Shown: piece by piece, positions 16,223 through 24,829 of the stretch
Numbering within the stretch: position 1 is the stretch's first letter
Layout: each line of letters starts with the position of its first letter
Origin: Phycisphaerales bacterium
Lineage (GTDB): Bacteria > Planctomycetota > Phycisphaerae > Phycisphaerales > SM1A02
Assembly: GCA_030748455.1 (NCBI GenBank)
Contig: JASMLY010000082.1
Coordinates: 1 to 32,213, forward strand
DNA length: 32,213 bases
Reading direction: 5' to 3'
Made by a program: the position numbers and the translations under genes
The notes under the pieces: model-generated
Told to the model about the DNA's origin: nothing
Database searches by the model: none
Seen by the model: only the letters and a program-made list of their open reading frames with translations

Positions 16223-17194
16223 GTGCTTAAGAATTCACGACAAGCGTTGGCAACCCTGCATCTCACACGATTGAGCGTTGCAATCGGGGCAGTAGCAGAT
16301 ATCTGGCTCGTGTTGATCTTGACAAAAAATGACATAGATTTTGTGGGCACAAGCGTCTATTCAATCCCCTGGTGGTCAGCATTGCTCGCAACAGCACTCA
16401 TAGCGGTTTGCATGTGTGGATTTGCAGCTTCATTAAATGATACCCTTGATGTTCGGCATGACGCTGCATTCCATCCGAATCGACCATTGCCACGTGGCTT
16501 GGTGTCAGTCAGTTATGCAACCGTTGTGATGATTGCTTGTTTATTGTTGGCACTTTTGTCAGCTTCTTTTTTGGGAATCTGGTCTGTTCAAATCACGTTG
16601 TTAACTGCTGCGTTCGTCCTGTTTTACAACACGGTTGGTAAATTCGTACCCGCAATTGGAATCGTATCGATTGGTTTGTTGTATGCCACACACATGTTAA
16701 TTGCAAACATTGAGTTGACATTTACACTCCCAGTATGGCTTGTTATGACCCATGTCATGATTTGTGCAATCGCTGTCTATGTGCTAGAAGGGAAACGCCC
16801 CAAACTTTCATTTCGAGCTTGGGTTGGTATTTCACTTGGGTGGATATTCTGGTCGGTCATTCTTTTAGGCGTTCCCTATACACAGACAGGTTCTCTTTTG
16901 CCAAGTGGTCTTTCGATCTACTCGCTCGTGTGGATCGTCGCAGCAATCGTAGGGTTCATCGTAACAATTCGATGGAAATTGCTTCATGCTCGATCAAACA
17001 CCATCGCTGCAGAAAAAATTAGGAGATACAGTGCACTTTGGGAATGCATCTACGCAGGTGCGTGGCTTGCAGCACTCCAACTCACGTGGGCATCAGTTGC
17101 AATGTTTGGTTTTGCTGTGATTGCTGGCTTGGCGGTGATGTTAGTGAAGGAAACAACTGGTGGAAGCGGTAAGCCACTCGCTTGGAGGTTGTGA
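16223..17194 (+). CDS. UbiA-superfamily prenyltransferase-like membrane protein
   Basis: About 323 residues with eight or nine hydrophobic segments. The first Asp-rich motif of the UbiA superfamily is present as NDTLDVRHD (72-80) followed by HPNRPLPRG (84-92), matching the NDxxDxxxD...NRPL..G pattern that binds the prenyl diphosphate through Mg. The second motif, where UbiA enzymes usually have a DxxxD pattern, reads VLEGKRPKLSF (187-197) with a Glu and basic residues instead. The family transfers isoprenoid chains onto aromatic or heme acceptors for quinones, chlorophylls and heme O. The acceptor cannot be told from sequence. The GTG at 16223 or the TTG at 16247 could be the start; no clear ribosome-binding site. 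It diverges from ribH and converges on ftsI with a 9 bp gap. Confidence 0.78.
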   Translation: MLKNSRQALATLHLTRLSVAIGAVADIWLVLILTKNDIDFVGTSVYSIPWWSALLATALIAVCMCGFAASLNDTLDVRHDAAFHPNRPLPRGLVSVSYATVVMIACLLLALLSASFLGIWSVQITLLTAAFVLFYNTVGKFVPAIGIVSIGLLYATHMLIANIELTFTLPVWLVMTHVMICAIAVYVLEGKRPKLSFRAWVGISLGWIFWSVILLGVPYTQTGSLLPSGLSIYSLVWIVAAIVGFIVTIRWKLLHARSNTIAAEKIRRYSALWECIYAGAWLAALQLTWASVAMFGFAVIAGLAVMLVKETTGGSGKPLAWRL

Positions 17195-17203
17195 GTGTAT
17201 CAA

Positions 17204-18946
17204 CTACTCATCTGAGTTATACGTTACTTGTTGTGGTTTTGACGGAGGAACACCAAGGTAGTCGAGTGTATCGTCGATGATGTTTCGAACGACTGGTCCT
17301 GCAACGACACCACCGTAGTGCGCTATACTTTTGTCTGGGTCATCGATCACACATACGACGACTAGAGCAGGTTCCTGCATCGGTGCTCCTGCAATAAAAC
17401 TTGAAATATATCGATCCTCGAAGTACCCCGTGCCATCGGCTTTAGGTAATTGTGCTGTTCCGGATTTTCCAAAGAGGTCATAGAGATCACTTTGAGAGTT
17501 TCTGCCAGTTCCTTCGGTCATCACTTTGCCCATGATTTCGCGAGTGAGCGTTGCGATTTCAGGTGTGATCGCTTGTTTCAGAATAGGGATGCTCTTCCCT
17601 TTGCTTGCAAGGATTTGCAATTGTGGGATTGATCCATCTCGTGCAAAAGCGGAAAACGCTTGAACCATTTGGACAGGTGTCACTGCAATTTCGTGTCCCA
17701 TTGCGACAGAGGCTTGTGTGTACGAATCCCAATGTTGAGGTGAAGTCACAATTCCAGATGTTTCACCACCCAAGCCTACAAATGTTGGTGTACCAAAGCC
17801 AAAGTTTGAAATTGCTTGTTGCATTTCTTGTTCGCTTAAACGGTCGGCGACGATCGCCATCCCACTGTTCATTGATTTAATCAGAACCTTTTGCCACGAA
17901 GATGGCCCATAGTAATGGGCGTCTCGAATGACTCTTCCAGACGCAGTTTGGTATGGAGTCCCTGCTGTTGGGGTAGGAAGTACTTCGTCGATCTGTGCTT
18001 TACCGAGTTCCGTTGCTGTTGACCAGATAAATGGTTTGAATGTAGAGCCTGGTTCATACGGGTCGCTCACACATCTATTGCGTCCAAGTCTTGGGTCTGA
18101 TTCTCGAGCAGGGTCTGCAACTTCTTGTGTCCAGTTTTCTCTTGGATTGAGAATATCTCGCATTGCGAGGATATCACCTGTTGTGGGATCTAGGACAACG
18201 ACTCGACCGCCACCTGCATTACAACGCACAACTGCTTCTTGTAAATGATTGGTTGCAATCTCTTGGATCACGACATCGATCGTAAGTCGAATGTCCTCAC
18301 CATCAGTTTTCTTCTTGTAATTCTCAGGATCGACCCAAAGGGTTTGCTTGCGAATATCACGCTGTCGGATGAGAACACCTGATTCTCCACCTAGAGAATC
18401 GTTGAGTGCATATTCAAGCCCCGCAAGCCCTGTATGTTCGGTTCCGACAAGACCAACGAGACTTGCGACCGTATTCCCGTGTGGGTAACTTCTCACGAGG
18501 CGTTGTTCGAGGCCTATGTTTTTGTACGTAGAATTTCGGATCACTTCTACTTGCCAATATTCAAGTAGATCAACAACAACAGCGTACTTTGTGTGTTCAC
18601 GCTGGCGTATTTTTCGCTCAATTTCAGCGGGTGGCAGGGACAATTTCTCGCCGAGTTCGAGTGCGAGTTGTGCAGGATCCTCTGTCATTGATGGATCGAC
18701 AAACAATCGATAGCCGACCCTGCTTCCTGCAAGGATTCTTCCTCGGCGATCTAAAAGAGAACCTCTTGTTGCGAGGTGGTTGATTGTACTATTTGTGTCT
18801 TCTGCTGTTTGTAGTAACACAACAGGTGGGTTGAGTTTCAGCGTCACAACGCGATAAAAACTAGCAGCGAAGGTGCACGAAACAAGCACACAGACGAACA
18901 GAGCAACACGCTGTACTCTTCCATGTGCTGAGCTCCCCTTATTCAT
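17204..18946 (-). CDS. ftsI: Class B penicillin-binding protein, FtsI/PBP3-like transpeptidase
   Basis: This transpeptidase cross-links septal peptidoglycan. The 580-residue protein has an N-terminal membrane anchor (about 12-33), a dimerisation/pedestal domain starting with RGSLLDRRGRILA (61-73), and a catalytic domain with all three penicillin-binding motifs: STFK (301-304, active Ser301), SMN (358-360) and KSG (494-496, followed by TA). No PASTA domains are present. Its ATG overlaps the end of the FtsL-like gene by 8 bases, which supports an FtsI assignment over a generic PBP2. It is the last gene of the cluster; no murE, mraY or ftsW follows, and the next gene is on the opposite strand. 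Confidence 0.92.
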   Translation of the reverse strand: MNKGSSAHGRVQRVALFVCVLVSCTFAASFYRVVTLKLNPPVVLLQTAEDTNSTINHLATRGSLLDRRGRILAGSRVGYRLFVDPSMTEDPAQLALELGEKLSLPPAEIERKIRQREHTKYAVVVDLLEYWQVEVIRNSTYKNIGLEQRLVRSYPHGNTVASLVGLVGTEHTGLAGLEYALNDSLGGESGVLIRQRDIRKQTLWVDPENYKKKTDGEDIRLTIDVVIQEIATNHLQEAVVRCNAGGGRVVVLDPTTGDILAMRDILNPRENWTQEVADPARESDPRLGRNRCVSDPYEPGSTFKPFIWSTATELGKAQIDEVLPTPTAGTPYQTASGRVIRDAHYYGPSSWQKVLIKSMNSGMAIVADRLSEQEMQQAISNFGFGTPTFVGLGGETSGIVTSPQHWDSYTQASVAMGHEIAVTPVQMVQAFSAFARDGSIPQLQILASKGKSIPILKQAITPEIATLTREIMGKVMTEGTGRNSQSDLYDLFGKSGTAQLPKADGTGYFEDRYISSFIAGAPMQEPALVVVCVIDDPDKSIAHYGGVVAGPVVRNIIDDTLDYLGVPPSKPQQVTYNSDE

Positions 18947-19175
18947 GTATCTCTTCTACTTGGGTGATCTCTTGGGCATAGACACCTAATGATTCAATTG
19001 AACTTTCTTTTTCGATTTCGAATCGGAGTGCATCAAGCGTTGCTTCTTGTTTCGCTATATCCTGATGCAGAACAGTCATCGTGTGTACTGCGATGATTTG
19101 AGATTGCCTGATCGAAAGGAGTTCGAGGGCTGCAACGGTAAGTGCAAAAATGATGAGAAGTAATTTCCGTGCCAT
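18939..19175 (-). CDS. Small FtsL-like bitopic membrane protein
   Basis: From the ATG at 19175 this is a 78-residue protein: MARK, one membrane helix (about 4-21), then a Gln/Glu/Leu-rich stretch (about 24-60) likely to form a coiled coil, and an acidic tail. Size, topology and position between rsmH and ftsI match FtsL, which joins FtsB/DivIC and FtsQ at the septum and activates FtsWI. FtsL sequences diverge widely, so the assignment rests on architecture and neighbours rather than residue identity. A longer reading from 19199 would overlap the LysM gene. The end overlaps ftsI by 8 bases, and the start lies 4 bases after the LysM gene stop. Confidence 0.72.
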   Translation of the reverse strand: MARKLLLIIFALTVAALELLSIRQSQIIAVHTMTVLHQDIAKQEATLDALRFEIEKESSIESLGVYAQEITQVEEIHE

Positions 19176-19179
19176 GGTG

Positions 19180-19791
19180 TCAGTTGAGTGGATACACAAG
19201 TTTCATACCAACTTGTAGGCGGTCTGGATTTGGCATCGTCTTTTTATTCATCACGATGAGTTTTTGGGTGAATTTTGTAGATCCGCAAACTTCTTGAGCT
19301 ATCTGAGAAAGCGTGTCACCACTTTTTACAACGTAGGTTCCAACAGTTTGTGTAGTTGTTGGTACTTGGCTTGGATCTGCTTCTTGTGGATCTGTTTCAA
19401 GGGGTGCTGAAACAAGTGCGATCCGCGTGGGGAGCACGATCTTCTCGCCAATTTCGATTTGGTTTGCTGATGGAATGCCATTCCATCTAGCAAGCGCATT
19501 TGCAAGACCAGCGTCGCCGTACACATGGCTGCAGATACTCCGGAGAGAATCACCAGCGCGTACAACATGGGTTTGAATAGTTGCAGCGTTACTCGGTGGT
19601 TCTGTTTCGAGTGGTGGCAAGGGTCCTGAAATGAGTTGTGAGGCCGGAATTGGGGGAGGGCCCTGGAGTTCCCCACCAAGCATGGCTACTTCTCGGTTTG
19701 TCGCAGTTGAGAAATGATCAGCTGTAAACATTCCGACGAAAATCAGCAGCCCGAAACCGATCACAATGGAAATTTTATTGTTGCTATCCAT
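19180..19791 (-). CDS. Membrane-anchored protein with two LysM domains
   Basis: A 203-residue protein with one N-terminal membrane helix (about 7-23), a Pro-rich linker (about 42-72), a first LysM domain (about 75-121, HVVRAGDSLRSIC...QIEIGEKIVLP) and, after an acidic/Pro linker, a second LysM domain (about 153-201, YVVKSGDTLSQIA...LQVGMKLVYP). LysM domains bind GlcNAc-containing glycans, mainly peptidoglycan. No catalytic domain is present, so it is probably a periplasmic wall-binding protein. It sits between rsmH and the FtsL-like gene, inside the division cluster, with gaps of 39 and 4 bases. This placement suggests a part in septal wall synthesis or anchoring; that is an inference. Confidence 0.88.
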   Translation of the reverse strand: MDSNNKISIVIGFGLLIFVGMFTADHFSTATNREVAMLGGELQGPPPIPASQLISGPLPPLETEPPSNAATIQTHVVRAGDSLRSICSHVYGDAGLANALARWNGIPSANQIEIGEKIVLPTRIALVSAPLETDPQEADPSQVPTTTQTVGTYVVKSGDTLSQIAQEVCGSTKFTQKLIVMNKKTMPNPDRLQVGMKLVYPLN

Positions 19792-19830
19792 GAGAGAAAA
19801 TCCGATCGCAAACGTAAGAAGGAAGACCTT

Positions 19831-20754
19831 CTATGAACCAAGTTTGACCGCTCGAAGTTTCGCAGGACGGGAGCGTGGGTTTTGTGCATGCTCCTCATCT
19901 GATGCGCGAATTGGTTTGCGGGTGAGACGCGTTGCCAATCCATTCTTCTCAAGGGCGACGAAGGATTGCTTTACTCGGCGATCCTCCAAACTGTGAAAAC
20001 TGATCACAGCGATTTTGGCGTTTGGATGAAGCCAACCACCGTTGTCGACCTTGCGGCCACTAGCCTCCACATCACAGAGCAATGCGTCAAGTGCATCAAG
20101 TTCACCGTTTACAGCAATTCGCAACGCCATAAAGGTGCGAGTTGCGGGATGAAGCCGTGAAGATCGAGCCCTTGCACCGTACGCAGAACGCACTAGTTGT
20201 GCGAGCCTAGCAGTATTCAAAATCGGCTCTTCCTCCCGCTCAAGTACAATTTTTTGAGCAATTCGCCTCGAATATGGTTCTTCGCCTAGGGTATAGATGA
20301 TGTCGGCAAGTTCTTTTTCACTCATCGAATTCACGAGGTCAGCAGCGGTGACACCTGAGGAGGAGTCAAGTCGCATATCGAGTGGACCATCACTACCAAA
20401 ACTGAACCCTCGGTTTGGTGTGTCCATTTGATTTGAAGAAAAACCGAGGTCTGCAAGAACGCAATTGGCTTGGATGTTGTTGCTTGAAAGTGTCTCTGCA
20501 GCGGTGATGAAACTCGCGTGATGGGCAATGACGTGTATTCCAGAAGCAGCGAGCCGGTCTTGAGCATATTGAAGATTTGTTCGATCAAGATCAAAAAGAA
20601 TCAGTGTTGCATCTTCACCTGCTCGTTTTGCAAGGAGTTCAGCGTGGCCTCCTCTTCCTGCAGTAAGATCAACGATGACATCACCATTTTGCGGATCGAG
20701 TATGTCGCAAACTTGATCAGGAAGTACAGGGATGTGGCCACAATCGTTTGGCAT
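19831..20754 (-). CDS. rsmH: 16S rRNA (cytosine-N4)-methyltransferase RsmH (MraW)
   Basis: RsmH methylates the N4 of C1402 in 16S rRNA (E. coli numbering) and is a regular member of the division and cell wall (dcw) cluster. From the ATG at 20754 it has 307 residues. It begins HIPVLPDQVCDIL (7-19), has the SAM-binding DLTAGRGGHAELL (29-41), and the DLGFSSNQMD...RGFSF...PLDMRLD stretch (102-127), then the insert domain and the C-terminal SFHSLEDRRVKQSF. The ATG lies 2 bases after the sucB stop, so translation is probably coupled to sucB. No mraZ is present upstream, which is the usual partner. A longer frame to 20796 overlaps sucB and is not supported. Confidence 0.95.
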   Translation of the reverse strand: MPNDCGHIPVLPDQVCDILDPQNGDVIVDLTAGRGGHAELLAKRAGEDATLILFDLDRTNLQYAQDRLAASGIHVIAHHASFITAAETLSSNNIQANCVLADLGFSSNQMDTPNRGFSFGSDGPLDMRLDSSSGVTAADLVNSMSEKELADIIYTLGEEPYSRRIAQKIVLEREEEPILNTARLAQLVRSAYGARARSSRLHPATRTFMALRIAVNGELDALDALLCDVEASGRKVDNGGWLHPNAKIAVISFHSLEDRRVKQSFVALEKNGLATRLTRKPIRASDEEHAQNPRSRPAKLRAVKLGS

Positions 20755-20756
20755 TG

Positions 20757-21986
20757 TTAGAGACCGAGTAACAAACGTTGTGGATCTTCTATACACTCCT
20801 TCACGTGTACGAGAAACCGTACCGCTCCTTCCCCATCAACAATGCGGTGATCATAACTCAGGGCAAGGTACATCATTGGTCTGAGAACAATTGAGCCTGG
20901 GTTGTTTGGATCTTCTATGGGTCTATTCTGAATGCGATGCAATCCTAAAATGCCAGATTGTGGGGGATTGAGAATCGGGGTTGACATCATGGAACCATAC
21001 ACGCCACCATTACTGATTGTGAAAGTTCCTCCAGTCATCTCGTCGATGGAGAGTTGCCCTTCTCTTGCTTTTGTAGCGAGATCTTTGATTGAGCGTTCAA
21101 TTTCAGAAAAGCTCATGCGATCCACGCTTCGAATGACTGGTACAACGAGTCCTCGATCGGTTCCGACTGCTACGGACATATCGACATATTCGTGATACAC
21201 AACATCGTCCCCGTCGATGGAAGCGTTAATCGCAGGCCAAGCTTGTATAGCCGAGACACATGCTTTCGTGAAGAAAGACATAAACCCAAGGTTCACACCG
21301 TAGCGGTCATTGAACGCTTGTTTGTGTACGTTGCGAAGGGCGATGACATTGCTCATATCTGCTTCATTGAACGTGGTTAGCATTGCTGCGGATTGTTGAG
21401 CTTCAACCAATCGTTGCGCAATGCGTCGCCGAAGCATCGACATCTTTTCACGTGTAACACCCCTTCGTTGCAGAGGAGTTTCATTCACCACACTCGGTGC
21501 GTTTGTGGTTTCTTGCGAGGGTTGGTCTGCGACTGGTTGTGCAAGTGGAGTATTTGTAGCGTTGAGAACATCCGCTTTTGTAACTTTCCCAGACGTGCCT
21601 GAGCCGTGGATGTCTGAAATTTCAACTCCAACAGCATCGGCCACTTTTTTTGCGAGTGGAGTCGCCTTTGTTTGTTCTGCGGAAGCAACAGTTTCTTGTT
21701 CCACTTCCACACGAGCGTTTTCTTCTGAGGGAGAATCTTTTGGTTTGTGAGCGCTCTCATCAATTGACCCGATCGTATCCCCAACTACACATTCTTCTCC
21801 CGCTTGCTTAGCAATTGTGACAATTCCAGCAGTGGGTGCTGGTAATTCTTGGGTCACTTTGTCGGATTCAATTTCCAACAAAGGTTGGTCTCGTTCGACC
21901 CATTGTCCGTCCTGAACGAGCCACTGGCCAAGAACGACTTCGTTGATCGATTCTCCTAGGTTTGGAATGACGATTGGTTGTTTCAT
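20757..21986 (-). CDS. sucB: Dihydrolipoamide succinyltransferase, OGDH E2 component
   Basis: The E2 core of the 2-oxoglutarate dehydrogenase complex passes succinyl from lipoate to CoA in the TCA cycle. The 409-residue protein starts with PIVIPNLGESINE, typical of SucB, and has a lipoyl domain with Lys43 in ESDKVTQE. A peripheral subunit-binding domain (about 108-141) and a catalytic domain with YDHRIVDG (His380, Asp384) follow. The C-terminal region FTISNGGVYGSMMSTPILNPPQSGILG is characteristic of the succinyl rather than acetyl enzymes. The start overlaps the sucA stop in an ATGA arrangement. It differs clearly from the PDH E2 at 4058-5311. Confidence 0.95.
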   Translation of the reverse strand: MKQPIVIPNLGESINEVVLGQWLVQDGQWVERDQPLLEIESDKVTQELPAPTAGIVTIAKQAGEECVVGDTIGSIDESAHKPKDSPSEENARVEVEQETVASAEQTKATPLAKKVADAVGVEISDIHGSGTSGKVTKADVLNATNTPLAQPVADQPSQETTNAPSVVNETPLQRRGVTREKMSMLRRRIAQRLVEAQQSAAMLTTFNEADMSNVIALRNVHKQAFNDRYGVNLGFMSFFTKACVSAIQAWPAINASIDGDDVVYHEYVDMSVAVGTDRGLVVPVIRSVDRMSFSEIERSIKDLATKAREGQLSIDEMTGGTFTISNGGVYGSMMSTPILNPPQSGILGLHRIQNRPIEDPNNPGSIVLRPMMYLALSYDHRIVDGEGAVRFLVHVKECIEDPQRLLLGL

Positions 21987-24745
21987 GGCGATTTTGTTGT
22001 TGGAAGCCCAACTGCTTCGATTAGGATACGGTTTTGTTCAGTTTTGTGCATGCTGCTTGATGCCACGGCAGGTGATGCACTTGGTCTTCGGCAGACTCGT
22101 GTCAAATCAATCGAAAAGGTGTCTCGAAATGCACTGTCGATATAGCGCCATGCACCCATGTTTTCGGGTTCTTCTTGTACCCACATATACTCAGAGTCTG
22201 TATATGAAAGAATCGTTTTGAGTAATTCAACTCGAGGAAATGGATACAATTCTTCGATTCGCACAAGGGCAATCGTTTCGGGTCGAGATACTTTTTCTCG
22301 GTGTGCTTGAAGGTCGTAATATATTTTCCCTGAACAAAAGATCACGCGTGTTACTTGTTCGCAATCTGTGTTGTCATCTAGAACTGTTTGAAAGCTCCGT
22401 TCAGTGAGGTCACGCATCGTTGAAACAGCTTTGGGATGGCGAAGCAAACTCTTAGGAGAGAGTACCACGAGTGGTTTACGAAATGGCCATGTAATCTGCC
22501 TTCGTAGTGCGTGGAAAATTTGTGCAGGCGTTGTTGGGTTGATAACGGTCATATTCCGATCAGCACAAAGTGTAAGGAACCGCTCGAGACGTGCAGAGGA
22601 GTGCTCAGGTCCTTGCCCTTCATACCCATGTGGGAGAAGAAGAACAAGTCCGGTGGATCGTCTCCATTTCACTTCAGCTGATGAAATGAATTGGTCAACG
22701 ATAACTTGCGCCCCATTTACAAAATCGCCGAATTGTGCTTCCCAGACGACGAGCATGTGTGGATCACCTAGAGAATAGCCATATTCAAATCCAAGACAAG
22801 CATTTTCTGTGAGCGGGCTGTTGTGCACGCACAGTTTTGCTTGATGTTCAGAAATGTTGTTGAGAGGAGTCCATACTTGTGCAGTTTCTGTGTCAATAAG
22901 AACAGCGTGTCTATGGCTAAACGTGCCACGTTCAACATCTTGCCCAGTAAGTCGAACAGCATTCCCCTCTTCAAGGAGGGTACCGAAGCCAAGTAACTCT
23001 CCAAGACCCCAATCGAAGGGGGTTTCTGAATCGAGGGTTCGTTTTCGATTTGCAAGTAACTTGTTTAGTTTTGGGTGCACTGTGAATGAATCTGGTACTG
23101 ATCCAAGAGCTCGGGTAACTTTCTCAAGTAACTCTAAAGAAACAGTCGTGTCAACTTCCCGCTCATGTGTGTCTCCCTGTAATCCTTCCCAAGCAGTAGA
23201 CGGTTGGTAGGGAGGGATACTTGAGGAGACTGGATTTTCTTTTGAACGTTCCTGTGAAACTTCAAGATCATGGCGAACCTCATCCAACAGTTGCTCATAC
23301 ATTTCTTTTGTGATGACTTCTTCGTTGATGAGATGAGTTGCATACTGCGTTGTCACAGGAATCATGTTCTTAATCGAGCTGTACATTAAAGGTTGTGTGT
23401 ACGCTGGCTCGTCGGATTCATTGTGCCCGTGTTTCCGGTATGTCCAAACATCGACGACGACATCGTTATGAAATTCCTGCCTGTACCGAACAGCAAGTTG
23501 CATCGCGTGTACACATGCTTCTGGGTCATTGCCGTTCACGTGAATGATTGGGGCGCCAGCCATCTTGGCAATGTCGGTGCAGTACCGTCCACTGTAACTG
23601 TCTTGTGGGTTCGTTGTAAAACCAATCTGGTTATTGACAACGATGTGAACAGAACCTCCAACAGTGTATCCCTCGAGGTTCGCCATGTTAAACATCTCAG
23701 CGACGATGCCTTGTCCTGGAAAACTAGCATCACCATGAATCAACAATGGAATACAGAGACTCCGGTTTTCATCGTGTTGAATACGCTGCCTTGCTCTTGC
23801 TTTTCCAAGTACAACAGAGTGACCAAACTCAAGATGTGATGGATTTGGAGCAAGGGTCAAGTGCACGGGTTTTCCAAGATCGGTCAAAATATCTGCGCTA
23901 TACCCAAGGTGGTATTTCACATCTCCTCCGCCTCCTGTGAAATCTTCAATCCAGCTTTCTTCAAACTCAGAGAACAACTGGTCATACGATTTTCGCATGA
24001 TGTTCACAAGGACGTTGATTCTTCCGCGGTGTGCCATGCCAATTGTCACCACTTGGACGCCATGTTCGGCAGACTCATTGATCAACTCGTTGACCATGGG
24101 GATGAGTGATTCACTTCCCTCGAGGCTAAATCGTTTTTTCCCGATGTACCGAGTAGCACAGAAATGTTCCAAGGTCGTTGCTTCTGCTAACTTGTGAAGA
24201 ATGCGACGTTTTGTTTCATGATCGAACGTTGGAGTGTTGCCGATCGGTTCCATTTGTGATTGAAGCCAACGGCGTTGTTCTCGTTTTTCAATATGAGAGT
24301 ATTCAACACCGATGTGCCTACAATACGTTTGTTCGAGACGTTTGATAATGTCTCTCAGGGTCGATGGTTTTGGTAGATCTAAGTGGCCTGGGTCAAAGAG
24401 GGTATCAAGCTGGTTTTCGCGAAGTCCATACGACTCGGGCAGTAAGCGATCTCGATCTGGTTTTTTTAATCCAAGAGGGTCAAGAGAGGCAGCGTAATGC
24501 CCAGCCATTCTGTAGTTATAAATGAGTGAGTCCACACAGGCCTGTGCACCAGAGCCCTGCGTACCAATTTCGTTTGAAGCACCGAGTTCAAACCCTTTGA
24601 AGAACTCTTGCCATTCTTGAGAAACAGTGGTTGGATCTGCTTTCCACTGAGCAAAAAGTGCGTCGAGAAAGGAGGCATTCCATGCGTTGATTGATGGGTC
24701 AATTGTTGTGGGTGTCAGGTCGCTGTTTTGGGCGTTAGGCGGCAT
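21983..24745 (-). CDS. sucA: 2-oxoglutarate dehydrogenase E1 component
   Basis: This homodimeric thiamine-diphosphate enzyme decarboxylates 2-oxoglutarate and succinylates the SucB lipoate. The 920-residue length is close to E. coli SucA. The N-terminus has NAWNASFLDALFAQWKADP, the segment that binds E2/E3. The core has GMAHRGRINVL (236-246), the ThDP-linked GDASFPGQG (338-346) and NNQIGFTT (371-378), and the C-terminal domain has GYEGQGPEHSSARLERFL and EEPENMGAW. The stop overlaps the sucB start by 4 bases. It begins 84 bases after priA; I see no convincing promoter in that gap, so expression could come from read-through or an unrecognised promoter. Confidence 0.96.
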   Translation of the reverse strand: MPPNAQNSDLTPTTIDPSINAWNASFLDALFAQWKADPTTVSQEWQEFFKGFELGASNEIGTQGSGAQACVDSLIYNYRMAGHYAASLDPLGLKKPDRDRLLPESYGLRENQLDTLFDPGHLDLPKPSTLRDIIKRLEQTYCRHIGVEYSHIEKREQRRWLQSQMEPIGNTPTFDHETKRRILHKLAEATTLEHFCATRYIGKKRFSLEGSESLIPMVNELINESAEHGVQVVTIGMAHRGRINVLVNIMRKSYDQLFSEFEESWIEDFTGGGGDVKYHLGYSADILTDLGKPVHLTLAPNPSHLEFGHSVVLGKARARQRIQHDENRSLCIPLLIHGDASFPGQGIVAEMFNMANLEGYTVGGSVHIVVNNQIGFTTNPQDSYSGRYCTDIAKMAGAPIIHVNGNDPEACVHAMQLAVRYRQEFHNDVVVDVWTYRKHGHNESDEPAYTQPLMYSSIKNMIPVTTQYATHLINEEVITKEMYEQLLDEVRHDLEVSQERSKENPVSSSIPPYQPSTAWEGLQGDTHEREVDTTVSLELLEKVTRALGSVPDSFTVHPKLNKLLANRKRTLDSETPFDWGLGELLGFGTLLEEGNAVRLTGQDVERGTFSHRHAVLIDTETAQVWTPLNNISEHQAKLCVHNSPLTENACLGFEYGYSLGDPHMLVVWEAQFGDFVNGAQVIVDQFISSAEVKWRRSTGLVLLLPHGYEGQGPEHSSARLERFLTLCADRNMTVINPTTPAQIFHALRRQITWPFRKPLVVLSPKSLLRHPKAVSTMRDLTERSFQTVLDDNTDCEQVTRVIFCSGKIYYDLQAHREKVSRPETIALVRIEELYPFPRVELLKTILSYTDSEYMWVQEEPENMGAWRYIDSAFRDTFSIDLTRVCRRPSASPAVASSSMHKTEQNRILIEAVGLPTTKSP

Positions 24746-24829
24746 TTTTTCGCTCGCAAAAGTGCTGTAAAACGGTAAATACTATCAGAATTTAGGTTTT
24801 TACGGACAGGCAATTGTACTCATATTGGG

